Assembly (NCBI GenBank): GCA_002428525.1
Contig: DIWU01000010.1
Location: forward strand, 1 to 26,297
DNA length: 26,297 nucleotides
From: a bacterium UBP14_UBA6098
GTDB taxonomy: Bacteria; UBP14; UBA6098
Direction of reading: 5' to 3'
Shown: one piece after another, positions 9,244 through 15,384 of the stretch
Position numbering within the stretch: position 1 is the first letter of the stretch
Layout of the letters: the number at the start of each line of letters is the position of its first letter
Made by a program: the position numbers and the translations under genes
Notes under the pieces: generated by a model
The model's input: the letters and a program-made list of their open reading frames with translations, nothing else
Database searches by the model: none
Told to the model about the DNA's origin: nothing

Positions 9244-9627
9244 CTATACTTCGGTTTCATCCTTTGTTTCCCTGCCTCGGTGGCGGCAACGTCGGCGTCC
9301 GATACATGAAATTTGCGGGAAATCATTGTTTCCCGAAGGAATGGCGTGTTCGGCCCTTTCGATGCGGATGGCTTTGCCCTCGATAAGCGCTTCTGTGAGG
9401 CGGGTTTGCGCGCCTGTTAAAATTCGCCCCAAGGTCTGGCGAGAGATTCCCATTATCTCCGCGGCCTGCTCCTGATAGAGGCCTTCGACGAAGACCAACC
9501 GCATGGCCTCGAGCTCGTCGGCGGCAATGGATATTTCATCGAGGGCGCGCATTGGCACGCCAGCCGGTTTGAAATAATGGAAATCGGCGAATTCCTGAAC
9601 AAATCTCGGTTTTTTAGGGCGCGTCAT
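9244..9627 (-). CDS. DUF134 family HTH regulator
   Basis: A 127-residue DUF134 protein: MTRPKKPRFV start, the FKPAGVP segment, then a sigma-70 region 4-like helix-turn-helix at about 35-75 (DELEAMRLVFVEGLYQEQAA, then MGISRQTLGRIL). The C-terminal tail (about 105-120) is rich in Arg, Cys and His (CIGRRRCRH) and could bind a metal. DUF134 genes usually sit beside NifX-like and ferredoxin-MinD ATPases, as here. It is the last gene of the operon; its ATG follows the TGA of the ATPase directly, with GGAGAG inside the upstream gene. Likely autoregulates this operon. The role is inferred from HTH and context. Confidence 0.9.
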   Translation of the reverse strand: MTRPKKPRFVQEFADFHYFKPAGVPMRALDEISIAADELEAMRLVFVEGLYQEQAAEIMGISRQTLGRILTGAQTRLTEALIEGKAIRIERAEHAIPSGNNDFPQISCIGRRRCRHRGRETKDETEV

Positions 9628-10491
9628 TCACTCTCCTAACAAGTCGCAAATCCGCTTCCATATAGCTTTCATTTCGACGGCAAAGGGGCTTTCGGGCGCA
9701 TACTCGATAAGGGTTTTCATTGCAGATTGCGCTTTGTTGGCCGAGGAGTCGTATGGGAGTGCGCCGAGAATCACGATTTTGTTATCTTTGGCGAAAGCGC
9801 GAAGTTCGGCCTCTTTTTCCGGCGATATATCGGTTTTGTTAAGAACGAGTCCAACCGGTGTTCTCAATGTCGATGTCAACTCCACTATTCTTCGCACATC
9901 GTGGATCCCGGAGACTGTCGGTTCGGCCACCGCCACCGCAAGGTCTGTGCCGGTTATCGAGGATATCACCGGGCATCCCACGCCGGGCGGGCCGTCTATA
10001 ATTACACCGCGAGCGCTCGTGCTTTTAGCGTAAGTTTCAGCTTTTTCACGAAGGAGTGTAACCAATTTGCCCGAATTTTCGGCGCCGGGGTATAGATAGG
10101 CGTCGTAAAAAGCGCCGAAACGGCTTGTCCCCTCTCGCCAATATCCGATCTGAGTTTCGGCTTCGTATATCGCCCCAACCGGGCAAACAGCCGCGCAATA
10201 GCCGCAAGATTCACACATAAGGGGATCGATAACGAAATCTTCACTGATTGCGGAGAAGGCGCATTTTTCGCGGCATATCCCGCATTTTATGCACCCTTCA
10301 GGGTCTATTTTGAAACTTGTGCCATTAAACGGATGGACCTCATGGAAACTTGGTTGCGCGATAATACCGAGATTTGGTGAATCGACATCGCAATCGGATA
10401 TCACCCAGTTTTCCGAAAGGTATGCCAACCCGGCGGCGATTGTTGTTTTGCCGCATCCGCCCTTGCCGCCTGTAACGACTATCTTTTTCAT
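9628..10491 (-). CDS. MinD-type ATPase with inserted 2x[4Fe-4S] ferredoxin domain (second of pair)
   Basis: The 287 residues carry a deviant Walker A GGKGGCGKTT (8-17) with the signature Lys10, and a Walker B-like IIDGPPG (164-170). Two ferredoxin motifs are inserted: C67-C70-C73-C77 and C93-C96-C99-C103 (each CxxCxxCxxxC). It belongs to the MinD superfamily with inserted ferredoxin, related to Mrp/NBP35-type Fe-S carriers. Members occur in pairs next to NifX-like and DUF134 genes and are thought to handle metal or Fe-S cofactors. It overlaps the previous ATPase by ATGA, so the two are translationally coupled and probably form a heterodimer. The exact cargo is unknown. Confidence 0.93.
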   Translation of the reverse strand: MKKIVVTGGKGGCGKTTIAAGLAYLSENWVISDCDVDSPNLGIIAQPSFHEVHPFNGTSFKIDPEGCIKCGICREKCAFSAISEDFVIDPLMCESCGYCAAVCPVGAIYEAETQIGYWREGTSRFGAFYDAYLYPGAENSGKLVTLLREKAETYAKSTSARGVIIDGPPGVGCPVISSITGTDLAVAVAEPTVSGIHDVRRIVELTSTLRTPVGLVLNKTDISPEKEAELRAFAKDNKIVILGALPYDSSANKAQSAMKTLIEYAPESPFAVEMKAIWKRICDLLGE

Positions 10492-11339
10492 GATCTCACC
10501 GCCCTTGCGATATCGTCATATAAATCAAGGAATAATTTGCGATATTCAGAAAGATGTTTCGCAAAAAGCTGTCCTGAGGAGTATAACTCGGCTATTTTTC
10601 TATCGAGCGGGATCCTTGCGAGAATCCGCGTCCCGCTTTCGACGGCGTAATCCTCGATAAGCTTGTCTTCCTCTGTTGTCGAGCGGTTGATCAATAGCCC
10701 CATGGGGACATCGATATTTTTGGCCAAATCGACAATCGATCTTAGATTAGCGAGGCCGAAGGGTGTCGGTTCCGCGACGAGAAGCAAGAAATCTATTTGG
10801 CCGAGGGTTTCCACGACCGGGCACGAGGTTCCGGGTGGCGCGTCGATGATATTTACCGCTGAAGTATCGGCTTTTTCTTTTACAGCTTGAATAAGTCGGT
10901 TACCGGACATCTCGCCGATATCGAGTTGGCCGTAGGATATCGAGATACCTTCGCTCTCACCGGATATTACTTTTCCAAGCGGTTTTTCAGAAGGCTGAAG
11001 CGCACCGGTCGGACAAAGCTCCCAGCAAGCCCTGCAGGCGTGGCACATGCCCGGATGGATTATGGTCATTTTGCCGATATTGACAATAGCGCTAAAGCGG
11101 CAAATATCGCCGCATATGCCGCATCCATTGCATTTCCCCGGGATAAGTTTGGGTATAGGCATCCCAATCTCGCGGGTTATAGCACCCTCCAAATTGAAGA
11201 AAAGATGGGCGTTCGGTTCCTCGGTGTCGCAATCGAGAAGTGTCGTTTTAAGGCCGGCGTTTGCGAGGCTGAACGCCATATTCGTAGCGACGGTTGTCTT
11301 TCCGGTTCCGCCTTTTCCGCTTGCGATAGCAATTTTCAT
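10488..11339 (-). CDS. MinD-type ATPase with inserted 2x[4Fe-4S] ferredoxin domain (first of pair)
   Basis: A 283-residue paralogue of the next gene. Walker A SGKGGTGKTT (7-16) has the signature Lys9, and the Walker B region reads NIIDAPPG. Two cluster motifs are present: C70-C73-C76-C80 and C99-C102-C105-C109. Soluble cytoplasmic P-loop dimer expected. The stop overlaps the start of the second ATPase (ATGA). Its own start lies 45 bp after the DUF5320 stop, behind a strong GC hairpin (11355-11376) and with a weak ribosome site, so its translation may be limited relative to upstream genes. Function inferred as Fe-S or metal-cofactor delivery from family and context. Confidence 0.93.
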   Translation of the reverse strand: MKIAIASGKGGTGKTTVATNMAFSLANAGLKTTLLDCDTEEPNAHLFFNLEGAITREIGMPIPKLIPGKCNGCGICGDICRFSAIVNIGKMTIIHPGMCHACRACWELCPTGALQPSEKPLGKVISGESEGISISYGQLDIGEMSGNRLIQAVKEKADTSAVNIIDAPPGTSCPVVETLGQIDFLLLVAEPTPFGLANLRSIVDLAKNIDVPMGLLINRSTTEEDKLIEDYAVESGTRILARIPLDRKIAELYSSGQLFAKHLSEYRKLFLDLYDDIARAVRS

Positions 11340-11354
11340 CTTAATAATATTTCA

Positions 11355-11376
11355 GGGCGGGGATTTATCCCCGCCC
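11355..11376 (-). repeat. Intra-operon GC hairpin before the first MinD-type ATPase
   Basis: A perfect 9-bp stem GGGCGGGGA / TCCCCGCCC with a four-base loop fills most of the 45-bp gap between DUF5320 and the ATPase. There is no T-run on either side, so it is not a classic terminator. It ends 15 bases before the ATG. It may stabilise or process the mRNA or damp translation; it also looks like a mobile-type palindromic repeat. Confidence 0.6.
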
Positions 11377-11384
11377 CTCGTATT

Positions 11385-11702
11385 TTAACTTTCAAGCTCG
11401 GAGAGCCTTTTTTTCATCTCTTCGAGTTCGCCCTGAAGGCCGTCGATACTGCTCTTAAGCCATACGGCTTCTTCCTCTTTGGATGGCGCGGGCGGCACAT
11501 AAGGCGCATAATCCGCGCGCCCTCTCCAGCCATTGCGCCAAGCCATACCGAGGCCGAAACCTCTTCCATAACCGCGTGCAAGGCCTCTTCCGAAGCCTCC
11601 GCCACGGCCATAAAACGGGCGGGCGAAGCCGGTGCAACGTCCGAAGCCTCCGCCGGTCATGGGACCTTCGCCCCGCGGGCCAGTTCCATCGTATCCGGGC
11701 AT
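11385..11702 (-). CDS. DUF5320 family glycine/arginine-rich protein
   Basis: The start is set at 11702 (MPGYDGTGPRGEGPMTGG), because AAGGAGG sits five bases upstream and this is the family's usual N-terminus; a longer frame reaches back to 11753 without a site. The 105 residues have a low-complexity Gly/Arg/Phe section (about 15-60) and a C-terminal coiled-coil (about 70-105, Leu/Glu/Lys heptads ending KKRLSELES). DUF5320 proteins are recurrent neighbours of NifX-like and MinD/ferredoxin genes. No catalytic motif is visible; an adaptor or scaffold for cofactor transfer is a guess. 14 bp after the zinc-ribbon gene. Confidence 0.85.
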   Translation of the reverse strand: MPGYDGTGPRGEGPMTGGGFGRCTGFARPFYGRGGGFGRGLARGYGRGFGLGMAWRNGWRGRADYAPYVPPAPSKEEEAVWLKSSIDGLQGELEEMKKRLSELES

Positions 11703-11716
11703 AGTAACCTCCTTCG

Positions 11717-11926
11717 TTATTCTTTTACCATTTTTGTTCCGCATTTCGGGCATGAAAGCTCATAACAGGGCGTTCCTACCTGATGCTCGATTTTGTTGCC
11801 GCAGTTGGGGCAAACGCAGTCGCCTTCAGGGCCCGAACCGGGGCGGTTCCCACCGCCACGGCCTCTTCCTGCGCCCATTCCAGAACCGCCGCCCATTCCA
11901 CGGCCTCCACCTCTTCCATTTGGCAT
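11717..11926 (-). CDS. Glycine-rich zinc-ribbon small protein
   Basis: The start at 11926 (MPNGRGGGRGMGG) has AGGAGG six bases upstream. The frame extends to 11974 but that region belongs to DUF89. The 69 residues begin with a Gly/Arg/Met-rich N-terminal half (to about 36) and end with a zinc ribbon with two CxxC knuckles (CPNCG and CPKCG) plus a Cys between them (GTPCYEL). Together with DUF5320 it makes a pair of glycine-rich small proteins typical of this neighbourhood. The start lies 1 bp after the DUF89 stop. Probably binds metal; function unknown. Confidence 0.8.
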   Translation of the reverse strand: MPNGRGGGRGMGGGSGMGAGRGRGGGNRPGSGPEGDCVCPNCGNKIEHQVGTPCYELSCPKCGTKMVKE

Positions 11927-11927
11927 T

Positions 11928-12806
11928 TTACACCTCCTGACGGTCTTCGGAAATTGGAGAATTTCTCCAAACAACGAAATCCCCGACCTTCCTTCCGACC
12001 AGATTTGCTATAGGTTCACATTTTGCTTTGAATAAATGATATATCGCCCTCGGGGCTTTATCTAAGGTCTCGAGATTGCCCTGTCCTTTGGCGATTACAA
12101 CGTCGGCATTATAGAAAGTTTCGCGGAATCTCTGCCCGACCTTATCGAGCATGGTTCCCGGAATCGAGGATTCCGATGAGACTATCTCTGCAAGCTCGCA
12201 TATTCCCGATTCTTCAGCTTCGAGAGCGGTAGTATCGTTGATTGCGGGTTTTCCTCGAACCCCATAAAATATCCCGGCGGAGTCGATCTGTTCGAGAATG
12301 AGTCTGTCGAAAACAGTCTCACCCGCGTTATCGCCGATGAAAAAGATAGTTTCCGCCGAACGAATATCCTCTTCGAGCCTGCTTATTGTTTCAGTCTCGG
12401 GGAATTCCGGTTCGTAATCCTCCAGCCAACCGACGATATTCTCAAGTTCCGCTTCGTCCATCTTAACAAGGTCGATAGCATTCCCTGCGATAGAGAGTTC
12501 TACCGCTTTTTTGAAAGGCCATTCGGCATTTCGCACGGACTCACGCAGTCTCGGCAAGGCTCGTAAAGCCGCCGTTGTCGATTCGATCTTAAACCGGCGG
12601 AAGGGGTCGCTTTGTCCTGTGACCTCGGCGATACTTTTATATATAGCCTCTGCGGCAAGCGGCGCCGGTGCGCCATCCAACAGAACGCGCGATTTTTCGA
12701 AAGCTTGAGCAAAAAGCGCGCTTTCGACCTTCGGAGATAAACCGGATTTCTGTATGGTCTTTAGGGCGTGCGCCAGCAGGCAAGGTATGCATTCGAGTTT
12801 TGTCAT
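11928..12806 (-). CDS. DUF89/ARMT1-like metal-dependent phosphatase
   Basis: The start at ATG 12806 (MTKLECIPCLL) overlaps the NifX stop as ATGA. An in-frame TTG at 12818 is possible but lies inside the upstream gene. The 292 residues have the family landmarks: a Cys pair at the N-terminus (ECIPC), AGNAID (107-112), the metal-binding FIGDNAGE (156-163), RGKPAINDTT (184-193) and AKGQGNLETL (239-248). DUF89 proteins are damage-control phosphatases that remove phosphate from side-product or damaged metabolites, using Mn, Co or Ni. Here it sits inside the NifX/MinD operon, so its substrate may belong to cofactor metabolism (inference). Confidence 0.9.
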   Translation of the reverse strand: MTKLECIPCLLAHALKTIQKSGLSPKVESALFAQAFEKSRVLLDGAPAPLAAEAIYKSIAEVTGQSDPFRRFKIESTTAALRALPRLRESVRNAEWPFKKAVELSIAGNAIDLVKMDEAELENIVGWLEDYEPEFPETETISRLEEDIRSAETIFFIGDNAGETVFDRLILEQIDSAGIFYGVRGKPAINDTTALEAEESGICELAEIVSSESSIPGTMLDKVGQRFRETFYNADVVIAKGQGNLETLDKAPRAIYHLFKAKCEPIANLVGRKVGDFVVWRNSPISEDRQEV

Positions 12807-13168
12807 TTGTATTTGCAAGTTCCGTGGTGGCTTTGGACATTGGCCTGAACCACCTCTTCGAGTTTGCCGGCCTTGAAATCCTCGATGGCCTGTTCTATGG
12901 TTCCCGAGGCGTAATAAATCTTAACTCCCACCTCTTTCAATGTGTAGAACGCAGACGGCCCGAAGTGCGGACCGATTATTGCCTCCGCTCCGCTTTCAAC
13001 AACGAGCTTGGATGTTTGCACACCGGCGCCGTGGCCCATAGCGGCATTGGCGGTGTTGTCAACGAATTCTCGTTCATCGGTTTCAGAATCGTAGATTAAA
13101 AACCCGGCACCCCTACCAAATCTTTCTGCGACGTTTGTTTTGTCGTCGGTTGCGAATGCGATTTTCAT
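12803..13168 (-). CDS. NifX/NifB C-terminal-like dinitrogenase iron-molybdenum cofactor family protein
   Basis: A 121-residue single-domain protein of the NifX/VnfY/NafY family. MKIAFATDD start, AERFGRG, then HGAGVQTSKLVVESGAEAIIGPHFGPSAF. C-terminal residues form a short His/Cys-rich tail (SHHGTCKYK). These proteins bind FeMo-cofactor precursors or other Fe-S metal clusters; many occur in non-nitrogen-fixing anaerobes, where the client is unknown. First gene of the seven-gene operon; GAGGAGA lies before the ATG, and a promoter plus palindrome lies 25-71 bp upstream. The stop overlaps the DUF89 start. No nif structural genes are in the window. Confidence 0.92.
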   Translation of the reverse strand: MKIAFATDDKTNVAERFGRGAGFLIYDSETDEREFVDNTANAAMGHGAGVQTSKLVVESGAEAIIGPHFGPSAFYTLKEVGVKIYYASGTIEQAIEDFKAGKLEEVVQANVQSHHGTCKYK

Positions 13169-13192
13169 TCATTCTCCTCATAAAAGTTTATA

Positions 13193-13239
13193 ATGAGCAT
13201 ATGCCCATATAGGATAAAGATAGGTTTCCCTAATTTCAA
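13193..13239 (-). promoter_or_regulatory. Promoter and operator-like palindrome of the NifX-DUF134 operon
   Basis: On the minus strand TTGAAA (13239-13234), 17 bp, TATCCT (13216-13211). Immediately downstream is the 16-bp palindrome ATGAGCATATGCCCAT (13193-13208), with 7 of 8 pairs matching. It covers the expected transcription start, the usual place for a repressor. DUF134, encoded at the operon end, is the obvious candidate ligand (inference). Confidence 0.55.
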
Positions 13240-13417
13240 GGGATTTTTTAAGATTCTTTATTTCATCGAAAAATATTGATTGATATGATACAAAGCTATA
13301 GGTCGTTGAGTCGATGTGGTACTTTGACTATAAATAGCGATATCGAGCTATGGGATTTATTAAATTTTTGAGAGAAACGCGATTCAAGGGTGCGTGATAA
13401 TTTAGATACTTTATAAG

Positions 13418-13491
<74 letters not shown>

Positions 13492-13549
13492 GGGATGCTT
13501 CAAGATAGGCTCTTTCCACGCGCAATCTTGCACGCCGATTCAGGCCATC

Positions 13550-13577
13550 AGTTTAATTAGATTTTTAGAAATGTCAA
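13550..13577 (-). promoter_or_regulatory. Predicted tRNA-Arg promoter
   Basis: Minus strand TTGACA (13577-13572), 16 bp, then TAAACT (13555-13550), about 60 bp before the tRNA 5' end. The IS element begins only 17 bp upstream of the -35, so insertion just missed the promoter. Confidence 0.5.
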
Positions 13578-13593
13578 GCGAAATGAGATTTAG

Positions 13594-13620
13594 TGAGTTT
13601 GTCACTATTTATGTGTATTC
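13594..13620 (+). repeat. Left terminal inverted repeat of the IS
   Basis: TGAGTTTGT ... GTGTATTC, the inverted partner of 14824-14850. The transposase stop codon (13609-13611) lies inside this repeat. Confidence 0.75.
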
Positions 13621-14754
13621 CTTCAGGATTCCTTTAGAATCGGCGGTTAGGATTAGCATCCCTTCTAGCGATTCATATGTTTGCCAACCCCTTAGTTTAC
13701 GGGTTCTCGAGCGAAACGACCTGAAGAGGAGTTCGATCTGGTTGGTCGTTCGAACTTTTTTCACCAGATTTTCCGGCCCCTCAAAATAAGCCATAGCATC
13801 TTCGGCGTGGCGATGGAGACAGCTCAAAGCGCGCTCATTAATGACCGGGCTGGAGTTTATTTTCGCCAACGCCATAAAATAGCCCCAAGGCGTTTTCGCC
13901 GACCATAATCGAGAAAGAAGGCTTTTCACCTTGTTTCGGTCAGCGATCGGCACCTTCGCCGTAACATCCATGGAGGTGTGGAAGATGCATGGCTGATGGG
14001 CCGCAGAGGCGAAAAACTTCGGAATCGTTTTCGAGAAAGCGATGTGATTATCCGTGGTAACGATTTTGACCGAATCGGGCTTGAGTCCTCTGTTAATAAG
14101 GCTTTGAAGGTGTTCCGCCCAGCTGTCGGGAGATTCGGTCAGAGCCGGAGTTACTCCGAGTAGCGACACATCGCCATCGCCCGTAACCCCCAACGAGGCC
14201 GGCAGAACGCCTTTCCCGGGCGTTTCAGAGTCGCGGACTCTCCCATAGACGCCGTCCAATATCACCGCGAAATAATCCTCGCAAATATCGCCGGTGACAG
14301 CGTTTTCCGTAAATCGATGAGCCTTTTTGACCCATCGATAAACCGTTTGAAAACTGACCGAGGCTCCGAACACCGTCGCTAGGACTTTTGAGATATTCCG
14401 GCAACTCAAATTCAGGCTGAAAAGCGTTATCCAGAGCAGAATTATCTTGACCGCATGCCGTTGATATGGCTTGAAAATTGGCGGTGGAAGCGCTTTTCCG
14501 CCCCTGAACCGAGGCACTTTCAACTCCACCCATCCCGCCGCGGTGAGAAGTCCGCGAGTGTAGTATCCGTTGCGGCGAAAGGAGCCTTTTGGTTTTCCTC
14601 TGGGGCCGCAAATCTCGTCCGCCCAAGCCTCTAACTCCCTCTGGAGGGCGATTTGAATGCTATTCTGATAAGTCTGCATCAAATGTGGATAGCCACCTTT
14701 TTGAAAAAATGACTTGACACAATCGAATTCTTTCTGTTTATTTCTTTCGGCCAC
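13609..14754 (-). CDS. IS256/mutator-type transposase
   Basis: The 381-residue DDE transposase of the mutator/IS256 family. Catalytic residues are D167 (VILDGVYG), D235 (VTTDNH) and E341 (RTTNQIELLFRSFR). The C-x2-H element (CIFH, 256-259) between the second D and E is typical. The zinc-like N-terminal region has RRNGYYTRGL and VPRFRGG. The start is a GTG with GGAGG four bases upstream. The reading frame is intact, so the element could still be active. It cuts and rejoins DNA at the inverted repeats given under the IS entry. Confidence 0.93.
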   Translation of the reverse strand: MAERNKQKEFDCVKSFFQKGGYPHLMQTYQNSIQIALQRELEAWADEICGPRGKPKGSFRRNGYYTRGLLTAAGWVELKVPRFRGGKALPPPIFKPYQRHAVKIILLWITLFSLNLSCRNISKVLATVFGASVSFQTVYRWVKKAHRFTENAVTGDICEDYFAVILDGVYGRVRDSETPGKGVLPASLGVTGDGDVSLLGVTPALTESPDSWAEHLQSLINRGLKPDSVKIVTTDNHIAFSKTIPKFFASAAHQPCIFHTSMDVTAKVPIADRNKVKSLLSRLWSAKTPWGYFMALAKINSSPVINERALSCLHRHAEDAMAYFEGPENLVKKVRTTNQIELLFRSFRSRTRKLRGWQTYESLEGMLILTADSKGILKEYT

Positions 14755-14823
14755 GTGACCTCCTTTTTGAGTTTTCGCTTACTCTAAAGAAGTCCGCGTG
14801 GCCTCTTTTGTCCACCACTTTTT

Positions 14824-14850
14824 GAATACACACAATATGTTACAAACTCA
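14824..14850 (-). repeat. Right terminal inverted repeat of the IS
   Basis: Inverted partner of 13594-13620, about 70 bp upstream of the transposase start. Confidence 0.75.
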
Positions 14851-15024
14851 AGATAAAAATAGTTATTGACATTTTAGATTCAGGATATTTTATTGGTTAT
14901 ATGATAATAGAGATTACATTTGGTCTATTTATTCGAAAATCGGCGCGAGTTTTACGTCCAGTCAAATCGAACGTAAAACTCTTTGGTCGTTTGTCGAGTT
15001 TTTATCCCGTTCAAAGGTAAAGAA

Positions 15025-15378
15025 ATGGCGCGAAATAGATTAACTTTGCTTATCTTTGTTTTGGTGCTATCCTTCACCCAGCTGTTCGCAGTTCGATGTT
15101 TTTGGTGGACTGTATCTTCGGGCGGTGGAATAGACGACACATTGAGGGCAGATACACTTCGATTCAAGAGAGGTTTTACTGTTGGGCAAACTGCTATTGG
15201 ATCCGCGAATCATGGGTATGATCTAATCGCTAACTATGGGTTTTGGAACGACCTCTTCGAGAACATCGATCTTTACTATTGGAACGCCGGAGATGCCGAA
15301 GCCAACCAATACATCTCTATAAACGATGAGGATTATTTTTGTCTCCATTATTTCAACCTTTTTCCATACAAAAAATGA
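15025..15378 (+). CDS. Short secreted protein, probably truncated
   Basis: The start is put at ATG 15025 (MARNRLTLLIFVLVLSF), because this gives a clean signal peptide cleaved near LFA-VRC; a frame extension to 14983 adds a non-signal tail. The mature part reads WWTVSSGGGIDDT, then FTVGQTAIGSAN and YGFWNDL. That resembles the leader domain found at the start of long secreted proteins in T9SS-bearing phyla (SSGG... VGQ...G.A....YGFW). Those continue for hundreds of residues, while this one stops after 117, six bases short of the convergent helicase gene. It may be a remnant cut at the edge of the defence island. Function unknown. TTGACA at 14866-14871 could serve as a -35. Confidence 0.6.
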   Translation: MARNRLTLLIFVLVLSFTQLFAVRCFWWTVSSGGGIDDTLRADTLRFKRGFTVGQTAIGSANHGYDLIANYGFWNDLFENIDLYYWNAGDAEANQYISINDEDYFCLHYFNLFPYKK

Positions 15379-15384
15379 AAGATG

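Larger units (their letters stand above)
13594..14850 (-). mobile_element. IS256-family insertion sequence
   Basis: The 1257-bp element carries one transposase and is bounded by 27-bp terminal inverted repeats (13594-13620 and 14824-14850). The arms share TGAGTTTGT at the outer end and GTGTATTC at the inner end, with about 22 of 27 positions matching. Size and single ORF fit IS256. Flanks are AGATTTAG (left) and AGATAAAA (right), sharing only the first four bases in a row, so no clear 8-bp target duplication is seen; the insertion may be old or the ends slightly misplaced. Confidence 0.85.

Noticed and set aside
10887..11765. 292-codon plus-strand frame
   Set aside because: Antisense of the first MinD-type ATPase and DUF5320; composition is that of a shadow frame.
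9244..13168. Nitrogen fixation cluster
   Set aside because: Only NifX-like and MinD/ferredoxin genes are present; no nifHDK, nifE/N or nifB radical-SAM domain in the window.
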